Shown in pieces: positions 5,717 to 10,447 of a stretch of 10,447 nt of DNA. Position numbers and translations under genes: made by a program. The notes beneath the pieces are model-generated. The model saw only the letters and a list, made by a program, of their open reading frames with translations. It was not told the origin of the DNA and searched no databases. Source of the DNA: an uncultured Collinsella sp. (GTDB taxonomy: Bacteria; Actinomycetota; Coriobacteriia; Coriobacteriales; Coriobacteriaceae); assembly GCA_900552395.1 (NCBI GenBank), contig URZJ01000050.1, positions 1-10,447 of the forward strand. The letters are read 5' to 3'. Every line of letters starts with the position of its first letter. Position 1 is the stretch's first letter.

Positions 5717-6931
5717 ATGTTCGCGAAGGATCGCGAAGAAATGCGCCTGACGCCGGCAGAGGTCAGGCTGATTCTTATTGAGTCCCTGCAGTGGTGCGCC
5801 AACAACGCGGTCTACTTTTTGGGGCTTATCGGTGCGGCCACGTATGATCTGGCTGGCACGGCCTTTTTGGTTGCCGCCATTACGCTCGTGCGCAATCTTA
5901 TGACGTCGGTGGGCAATATGGTGTCGGGCTCGGTCATCGATCGCTTTGGACCGCGTCGGACGTCGTTTGTGACGTGCGTGATTACGGCGGTGCTTTCGCT
6001 TGGCGTGGGGTTGGCGCCGTTGTCTGTCCCCGGGCTTGTGTTTGCCGCGTGTGTCTTGGGACTTGCGGGCGGTTTTATCAACACCTGCACGCATGCGTTT
6101 CCGGGATACCTAGAGTCGACCACCGAGGGCCGTACCCGCGTGAACGGTCTCATGGTGTTTTACAGCAATATCGCCTATACCGCTGGCCCGCTGCTCGGTG
6201 GTGCCATCGTGAGCTGTTTTGCCACGCAATCGGTCTATCTGCTCATGGCGGGCATGATGGGTGTGGCGGCCGTGCTCTCCTTGGGCTGCCACGAGTGTGT
6301 TGTTCCCGCAAAAGGGGAGAAGCCGAAGGGCGGTATTCTGGGCGGCATGGCCGAGGGTGCGCGACTTACGTTTCGCGACCACGACCTGCGCCTCATCTTT
6401 ATCTCGGGCTTTTTGGGTTTCTTTGCGTTCGGCGCGTTCGATTCGCTGGAGTCGTTGTTCTACCGTGATGTGCTCAACGTGGATATCGTCTGGCTGGGCT
6501 GGCTGTCCTCGGTCGTGGGCCTCACTTCCTCGGTGGGCGCGTTCATCCTGACCAAGCTTTCTGCTCGCCATGTCAACCTACGATTGCTGCTCGGCGCGCT
6601 CATGGCCGTGGGCATTGGGTCCATGGTGTACGTGGGCACCGATATGCTGGGGGTCGCGATTATCGGTCAGGCGATTAACGGTCTGGCCTGGGGGTTCCTG
6701 GAGCCGCTGCAAATGATCTTGATTCAGGAGCGCGCAGACATCAAATACCTGGGGCGCATTACCGGCTTTGTGCGTTTTGGCCTGATGAGCGCCGGCGTGG
6801 TGCCGCTGCTGGCGGCTCCGTTTTTGGCGGAGGCTTTGGGCGTCCAGACGGTATTGTTTGGGGCATCGACCATTATTGCGCTGGTAGGAACGCTGTTCTT
6901 TGTCACACAAGGGAGACGCCAGGGGCGTTAG
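5717..6931 (+). CDS. Major facilitator superfamily transporter
   Basis: This is a 404-residue inner-membrane protein with about twelve hydrophobic segments, the usual MFS length. The loop after the second membrane segment carries the MFS motif A: G71, D75, R76, G78, R80, R81 (GSVIDRFGPRR). A charged linker near residues 200-225 separates the two six-helix halves. ATG 5717 follows AGAAGGAG (5704-5711). The gene starts 17 nt after the cassette B terminator, with no promoter visible between them. Codon use is T-richer at third positions than in the PTS genes. The substrate cannot be deduced; MFS proteins of this type include drug and metabolite exporters and sugar or amino-acid carriers. Efflux of a pathway product is possible but unproven. 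Confidence 0.88.
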   Translation: MFAKDREEMRLTPAEVRLILIESLQWCANNAVYFLGLIGAATYDLAGTAFLVAAITLVRNLMTSVGNMVSGSVIDRFGPRRTSFVTCVITAVLSLGVGLAPLSVPGLVFAACVLGLAGGFINTCTHAFPGYLESTTEGRTRVNGLMVFYSNIAYTAGPLLGGAIVSCFATQSVYLLMAGMMGVAAVLSLGCHECVVPAKGEKPKGGILGGMAEGARLTFRDHDLRLIFISGFLGFFAFGAFDSLESLFYRDVLNVDIVWLGWLSSVVGLTSSVGAFILTKLSARHVNLRLLLGALMAVGIGSMVYVGTDMLGVAIIGQAINGLAWGFLEPLQMILIQERADIKYLGRITGFVRFGLMSAGVVPLLAAPFLAEALGVQTVLFGASTIIALVGTLFFVTQGRRQGR

Positions 6932-6949
6932 CTATACATCAAATTCTAA

Positions 6950-6961
6950 TTTAATACCACT
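6950..6961 (+). promoter_or_regulatory. Upstream operator-like box, inverted copy
   Basis: TTTAATACCACT is the exact reverse complement of the 12-bp box AGTGGTATTAAA at 7008-7019, with 46 bp between the arms. Together they form a widely spaced inverted pair, which would suit DNA looping by a dimer or tetramer. No minus-strand gene starts here. Confidence 0.6.
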
Positions 6962-7007
6962 CACCAGAGAATTTCGACCGTTCACCGAGGATTGGGGCAG
7001 ATTGAAA

Positions 7008-7051
7008 AGTGGTATTAAAAACACGTTAGGTGTATGTCTATAATTGGTATC
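7008..7051 (+). promoter_or_regulatory. Promoter with two TGGTAT operator-like elements, upstream of the cassette C deglycase
   Basis: AGTGGTATTAAA (7008-7019) overlaps a weak -35 (TTAAAA, 7015-7020). An 18-nt spacer leads to TATAAT (7039-7044), overlapping ATTGGTATC (7043-7051). Box identity and spacing match the promoter at 3857-3900, although the spacer sequences differ. The left half of the palindrome around the -10 is degenerate here (ATGTC instead of ATACC). The predicted transcription start is near 7051, leaving a leader of about 50 nt. Confidence 0.77.
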
Positions 7052-7059
7052 GAAAAGAA

Positions 7060-7080
7060 ACGCGATGTATAGATTCGCGT
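7060..7080 (+). other. 5'-leader hairpin before the cassette C deglycase
   Basis: ACGCGA (7060-7065) pairs with TCGCGT (7075-7080) across a 9-nt loop, within about 10 nt of the predicted transcript start. It could stabilise the 5' end of the mRNA. Modest support. Confidence 0.35.
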
Positions 7081-7101
7081 GCAGGACAGAAAGGAAAAGC
7101 C

Positions 7102-8163
7102 ATGAAGGAAACCGAGAAGATCGAGATCATGCACTTTAGCCAGGAGGGCTACGTCGAGGACGGCAAGAACGTCTACGAGGCCGGCAAGAAGATGACCGCG
7201 CTCGCCGACAAGGTCGCCGACGAGGGCTACGACGCCGTGTTCCTGATGGGCGTCGGCGGCACCTGGGACGAGCTCATGCAGCTCGAGTACCTCATGAACA
7301 AGTTCGGCGACCGCGACCTCGAGGTCTACCTGATCCACGCCGCCGAGTGGAACGTCATGGGCCACAAGCGCATGACCGAGAAGTCCGTCGTGCTCACCGC
7401 CTCCGAGTCCGGCACCACCCCCGAGGTCCTCGAGGCCGTCAAGAAGATGAAGGACATGGGCGTGCGCGTCTACGCCATGACCAAGCCCGAGGGCCCCATC
7501 GGCCAGGCTGTCGGTGCCGAGAACTGCGTCAAGATGGCTTCCGATCACGGTAACGGCGGCTGCGAGATGGGCTACTACCTCGCCGACTGCTTCGGCCTGC
7601 GCCTGCTCAACCGCCGCGGCTGCTTCCCCAAGTTTGACCTGTTTATCGAGCAGACCAAGGATATCTGGAAGGACATGCTCGATATCCGCAAGCGCTTCGA
7701 GCCGCGCGCCGAGGAGCTCGCCAAGAAGTACGCCCTGGCCCCCTACACCATGTTCATCGGCTCCGGCGCCCTGTGGGGCGAGACGATCCTGTTCTCGATG
7801 TGCATCCTCGAGGAGATGCAGTGGAAGCGCACCCGCTACATCACCTCGGCCGACTTCTTCCACGGCACCCTCGAGCTCGTGGAGCCCGGCGTCCCCGTGT
7901 TCCTGTTCATGGGCGAGGACGAGAACCGCAAGCTCGACGAGCGCGTCCGCGCGTTCCTGACCCGCGGCGTGACCGGCGACACCGACATCAACATCATCGA
8001 CACCGCCGAGTTCGCGATCCCCGGCCTTGACGACGAGTTCCGCGTCATCGTGTCTCCGTGGATCCTCTCCTCGCTGATCACCGATCGCCTTGCCGCTTAC
8101 TACGAGACGGTCACCAAGCACAACCTCAACTACCGTCGCTACTATCACCAGTTCGATTACTAA
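7102..8163 (+). CDS. SIS-domain fructosamine-6-phosphate deglycase-like protein (FrlB/FraB/GfrF type)
   Basis: This is a 353-residue cytoplasmic protein with two SIS (sugar isomerase) domains. The first carries the phosphate-binding segments GVGGTWDE (50-57) and SESGTTP (101-107); the second carries GSG (220-222). Glu238 and His254, in the segment before and within SADFFHGTLELVE, are 16 residues apart, the same spacing as the catalytic Glu214/His230 reported for Salmonella FraB. The expected reaction is cleavage of a 6-phosphorylated Amadori compound (such as fructoselysine 6-phosphate) to hexose 6-phosphate and free amino acid. ATG 7102 follows AAAGGAAAAG (7090-7098); an upstream in-frame start would run back into the promoter. 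It leads cassette C. Genes like this are often annotated as glucosamine-6-phosphate aminotransferase or AgaS-like; the FFHG and Glu/His features argue for a deglycase. Confidence 0.85.
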   Translation: MKETEKIEIMHFSQEGYVEDGKNVYEAGKKMTALADKVADEGYDAVFLMGVGGTWDELMQLEYLMNKFGDRDLEVYLIHAAEWNVMGHKRMTEKSVVLTASESGTTPEVLEAVKKMKDMGVRVYAMTKPEGPIGQAVGAENCVKMASDHGNGGCEMGYYLADCFGLRLLNRRGCFPKFDLFIEQTKDIWKDMLDIRKRFEPRAEELAKKYALAPYTMFIGSGALWGETILFSMCILEEMQWKRTRYITSADFFHGTLELVEPGVPVFLFMGEDENRKLDERVRAFLTRGVTGDTDINIIDTAEFAIPGLDDEFRVIVSPWILSSLITDRLAAYYETVTKHNLNYRRYYHQFDY

Positions 8164-8199
8164 TCGGCGACAAATTAGCTACTGATCAAGAAGCACCCT

Positions 8200-8227
8200 G
8201 CCCGGGCGCATGCGTCCGGGCATTTTT
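8200..8227 (+). terminator. Terminator-like hairpin between deglycase and IIA (cassette C)
   Basis: GCCCGGGCGC (8200-8209) pairs with GCGTCCGGGC (8212-8221), with one G-T pair and a minimal loop, followed by A and T5 (8223-8227). It lies inside what should be one operon, 36 nt after the deglycase stop and 30 nt before the IIA start. It may be a leaky terminator that lowers PTS expression relative to the deglycase, or the end of a deglycase-only transcript. The matching junction in cassette A (180-225) lacks it. Confidence 0.75.
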
Positions 8228-8257
8228 ATGCCGAAGTTCGCAAGAAAGGGGAATCGA

Positions 8258-8674
8258 ATGAGGCAGTTTATCGTTGCATCCCATGCTCATTTTGCGTCCG
8301 GAATCGTCGAGAGCATTGGGCTACTCTCGGGCGAGCGCGAGAACGTCCATGCGCTGTCTATGTATGTCGACGGAAACGAGGACCTGGTCAAGGAGGCCGC
8401 AGCGATTCTGGACGGCTTTGCCGCGGACGATGAGGTCGTCGTTTGCACCGACCTCTTTGGCGGCAGCGTCAACAACGAGTTCACCAAGATCGCCCAGACG
8501 CGCCCCAACACGCACCTGGTGACCAATATGAATCTGCCGCTCCTTATTCAGCTGCTGTTCGTGCCCGACTCCACCCCGATCGATGAGGCCATTCGCCAGA
8601 TCGTCGAGGCGGACGACACCAAGGTCAAGTACGTCAACGACCTGCTGGGGCAGGCCGAACTCGATGAGTTTTAA
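8258..8674 (+). CDS. PTS system mannose-family EIIA component (cassette C)
   Basis: This is a 138-residue cytoplasmic IIA phosphocarrier, about 70% identical to the one at 226-645. His9 in IVASHAHFA is the expected phosphorylation site, and DLFGGS is at residues 65-70. ATG 8258 follows AAAGGGG (8245-8251); an in-frame ATG at 8210 lies inside the upstream hairpin and is rejected. It follows the deglycase after a terminator-like hairpin and lies 16 nt before IIB. The C-terminus ends ELDEF, again acidic residues followed by Phe. Its closeness to the cassette A IIA, including the surface around His9, makes cross-talk between cassettes plausible and could supply phosphate to the cassette B permease. 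Confidence 0.93.
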   Translation: MRQFIVASHAHFASGIVESIGLLSGERENVHALSMYVDGNEDLVKEAAAILDGFAADDEVVVCTDLFGGSVNNEFTKIAQTRPNTHLVTNMNLPLLIQLLFVPDSTPIDEAIRQIVEADDTKVKYVNDLLGQAELDEF

Positions 8675-8690
8675 TCGTTAGGAGCACATC

Positions 8691-9161
8691 ATGATTCAGA
8701 TGATTCGCGTGGACTATCGACTGCTTCACGGCCAGGTTGCCGTTAGCTGGACCTCGGCTCTGGGTGCCGACTGCATCCTGTTAGTGAGCGACACGGTCCT
8801 CAACGACAAGCTTCGTCTGCAGGCCCTGTCCCTTGCAAAGCCCGAAGGATGCAAGGTCGTCGTCAAAAACACCGAGGATGCCGTCAAGGCGCTCCAGAGC
8901 GGTGTGACCGATAAGTACAAGCTCTTCGTGGTTTGCGAGACGATCCAACAGGCCGGTGCCGTCGCCAGGGCGATGGGCGTCAAGAAGATCAACCTCGGCA
9001 ATGTGGCCTTTAGCGAGGATGCCCGCCAGGTCTCGACGAGCGTATTCCTTACGCCCGAGAACGAGGCCTACGTGAAGGAGCTACTCGGCGAGGGCTATGA
9101 GCTGTTCATTCAGATGATTCCGGCGGATGCGAAGACTGATGCCGCAAAGGTCATCGGTTAG
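8691..9161 (+). CDS. PTS system mannose-family EIIB component (cassette C)
   Basis: This is a 156-residue IIB subunit. MIQMIRVDYRLLHGQV carries the phosphorylatable His13. ATG 8691 is behind TAGGAG (8679-8684), and the start aligns with that of the cassette A IIB. It is recognisably related to that protein throughout but much less conserved than the IIA pair, consistent with adaptation to its own IIC/IID. The stop is 8 nt before the IIC start, so the four subunit genes form a tight operon. Confidence 0.93.
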   Translation: MIQMIRVDYRLLHGQVAVSWTSALGADCILLVSDTVLNDKLRLQALSLAKPEGCKVVVKNTEDAVKALQSGVTDKYKLFVVCETIQQAGAVARAMGVKKINLGNVAFSEDARQVSTSVFLTPENEAYVKELLGEGYELFIQMIPADAKTDAAKVIG

Positions 9162-9169
9162 GGGCTGTC

Positions 9170-9961
9170 ATGGTTATCAAGACGATCCTGATTTTCCTGA
9201 TTGCCCTTTTGGGCTATTCCGAGTGGCTGACCGGTACGAGTTACCTTCAGCGCCCCATTGTGCTCGGACCGTTGGTCGGCCTTGTCATGGGCGATGTGGT
9301 GACCGGCACCATTATGGGCGCCACGATGGAGCTTGCCATGGTCGGTGCCATCTCGGTCGGTGCGTATAACCCGCCCGATACGATTTCCGGAACCATTCTG
9401 GGCGTGTCGCTTGCCATGCAGGCCGGCGCGGACGCTTCGGCGGCCCTGACCCTGGGCATTCCCATCGCAACGATCGTCCTGGCGCTCGATACGGCCCTGG
9501 GCCAGCCGGTCATGCTGCTGCTGGTGCACCGTATCGACAAAAACGTCGAGGACGGAGACACCAAGGCCATCACGCGCAACATGCTCATCGCCGGTTACGC
9601 GCAGAGCTGGTGCGGCCTGCTGATCATTCCCCTGGCATTCTTCTTTGGCGCCGATGCTGTTGCCAGCCTGCTCAACATCATCCCCGATTTCGTTCAGACC
9701 GGCATGGATGTCGCCGCCGCCTTCTTGCCCGCACTCGGCTTTGCGATGCTGGCGCAGATGATTATGAACAAAACAGTGGCTCCGTTCTTCTTCGCTGGCT
9801 TCTTCCTCGTCGCCTACTTTGGCATTAGCACGACTGGCGTGGCGATCTTTGCCGCGATTATCGCCGTCGCGATGACGGTTTTGGGTGACAAGAAAAAGGC
9901 GGAGCAGCCCGCAGCGGCAACCGAGGATCCTGCGATTGGGAGTGGGTTCGATGAGTTTTAA
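9170..9961 (+). CDS. PTS system mannose-family EIIC permease (cassette C)
   Basis: This is a 263-residue membrane subunit with the family marks R28-P29, PLVGLVMGD (34-42) and GATMEL (50-55), then GAYNPP. It is far more diverged from the cassette A and B IIC proteins than those two are from each other, so it probably recognises a different substrate or a different form of it. ATG 9170 lies 8 nt after the IIB stop, with an AGGGG ribosome-binding site (9160-9164) overlapping that stop codon. The C-terminal tail has an Ala/Lys/Glu-rich linker and ends FDEF. The stop overlaps the IID start by 11 nt, the same overlap as at the other two IIC-IID junctions. Confidence 0.94.
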   Translation: MVIKTILIFLIALLGYSEWLTGTSYLQRPIVLGPLVGLVMGDVVTGTIMGATMELAMVGAISVGAYNPPDTISGTILGVSLAMQAGADASAALTLGIPIATIVLALDTALGQPVMLLLVHRIDKNVEDGDTKAITRNMLIAGYAQSWCGLLIIPLAFFFGADAVASLLNIIPDFVQTGMDVAAAFLPALGFAMLAQMIMNKTVAPFFFAGFFLVAYFGISTTGVAIFAAIIAVAMTVLGDKKKAEQPAAATEDPAIGSGFDEF

Positions 9962-10447
9962 GTTTGAGTCTTCTTACGACGGGCTGATTTCCCGCGCAGA
10001 CCTTAAGAAGCTGTTCTGGCGCTCGATTCCCTATGAGCATTCCTGGAACTACGAGCGTATGGGCCATATCGGCTTTATGTGGGCCCTTATGCCGATCCTT
10101 CGCAAGCTGTATCCGCAGGATGCGGACTTTAAGGCCGCACTCAAGCGCCATATGGAGCTCTATAACGTCACGCCGTATATCTCGACGCTTCCCATGTCCA
10201 TTGCTGCCGCAATGGAAGAAGTCAACGCCACCGAAGATAACTTTGACACGAGCGCGATCTCTAATGTCAAGCTTGCTTTGATGGGACCGCTGTCCGGCGT
10301 GGGCGATGCCTTCTACTGGGGTACGCTGCGAATTTTGGCAACGGGTGTCGGCACGTCGCTGGCGCTGCAGGGCTCTATTCTTGGCCCGATTTTGTTCCTG
10401 CTCGCTACGGTGGGATGCATCTTTTCACATACCATTTCACAATTTGT
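9951..10447 (+). CDS. PTS system mannose-family EIID permease (cassette C), 5' part
   Basis: The first 165 residues are present before the window ends. SWNYERM (around residues 32-38) and ALMGPLSGVGDAF are canonical IID motifs. ATG 9951 overlaps the end of IIC and is preceded by GGGAGTGGG (9938-9946). It is a more typical mannose-family IID than the two identical copies in cassettes A and B. The frame is open to the window edge; nothing suggests it is broken. Confidence 0.93.
   Translation, partial: MSFKFESSYDGLISRADLKKLFWRSIPYEHSWNYERMGHIGFMWALMPILRKLYPQDADFKAALKRHMELYNVTPYISTLPMSIAAAMEEVNATEDNFDTSAISNVKLALMGPLSGVGDAFYWGTLRILATGVGTSLALQGSILGPILFLLATVGCIFSHTISQF

Noticed and set aside
4723..5805. 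Long open frame on the minus strand (360 codons) opposite IIC/IID
   Set aside because: It is opposite well-supported + strand genes; high-G+C coding DNA commonly leaves such open frames, and the predicted product is a low-complexity His/Asp/Gly-rich sequence.
7015..8148. Long open frame on the minus strand (377 codons) opposite the deglycase
   Set aside because: It mirrors the deglycase codon pattern; the product is a Leu/Val/Asp/Gly-rich sequence without recognisable domains.
8210..8257. Alternative start of the cassette C IIA at ATG 8210
   Set aside because: It lies inside the terminator-like hairpin and gives 16 extra residues absent from the cassette A IIA; ATG 8258 has AAAGGGG upstream.
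8664..8681. Tiny overlapping frame (ATG at 8664, five codons then stop) at the end of the cassette C IIA
   Set aside because: It resembles the IIC-IID overlap in sequence, but is too short to be a gene and has no match at the cassette A IIA end.
1..10447. Insertion sequences, CRISPR arrays, rRNA or phage genes
   Set aside because: No transposase, integrase, repeat-spacer pattern or RNA gene was seen; the only long repeat is the IIC-IID duplication.

Overview
The window looks like part of a chromosome from a gut Actinomycetota of the Coriobacteriia, most likely Collinsella or a close relative. This is inferred from the high G+C content, the strongly C/G-ending codons of the metabolic genes, the intrinsic terminators, and the pairing of mannose-family PTS permeases with a FrlB/FraB-like SIS deglycase. 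All convincing genes are on the + strand. The window cuts a gene at each end.

Layout: (1) 1-2833, cassette A: the 3' end of an SIS-domain sugar-phosphate deglycase, then PTS IIA, IIB, IIC and IID, closed by a strong terminator (2863-2893). (2) 2922-3812, an EamA/DMT-type transporter. (3) 3857-5625, cassette B: a promoter with a long structured leader driving a IIC-IID pair that has no IIA or IIB; a terminator follows (5660-5699). (4) 5717-6931, an MFS transporter. (5) 6950-7101, a promoter/operator region. (6) 7102-10447, cassette C: a complete deglycase, a terminator-like hairpin, then IIA, IIB, IIC and a IID that runs off the window.

How the genes should work together: HPr phosphorylates IIA (His9), which phosphorylates IIB (His13). 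IIB phosphorylates a sugar or sugar adduct as it passes through the IIC/IID membrane complex. The deglycase then splits the 6-phosphorylated product. The complete deglycase carries the Glu/His pair (E238 and H254, 16 residues apart) expected of the fructose-amine-6-phosphate deglycases FraB, FrlB and GfrF. The best reading is therefore uptake and cleavage of Amadori-type glycated amino acids such as fructoselysine or glucoselysine to hexose 6-phosphate plus free amino acid. Because transport phosphorylates the substrate, no separate FrlD-type kinase is needed, and none is present.

Three points stand out. First, the last 79 codons of IIC and the whole IID gene are repeated with no visible difference in cassettes A and B (about 1063 bp, 1780-2842 and 4572-5634), while the middle of IIC has diverged; this looks like gene conversion or recent duplication. 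Second, cassettes B and C share a promoter module with identical spacing: a 12-bp box overlapping the -35 region and a second TGGTAT element overlapping TATAAT. They are probably co-regulated by one factor encoded outside the window. Third, two unrelated transporters lie directly behind terminators between the PTS cassettes. Substrate assignment is inference; the family assignments are well supported.
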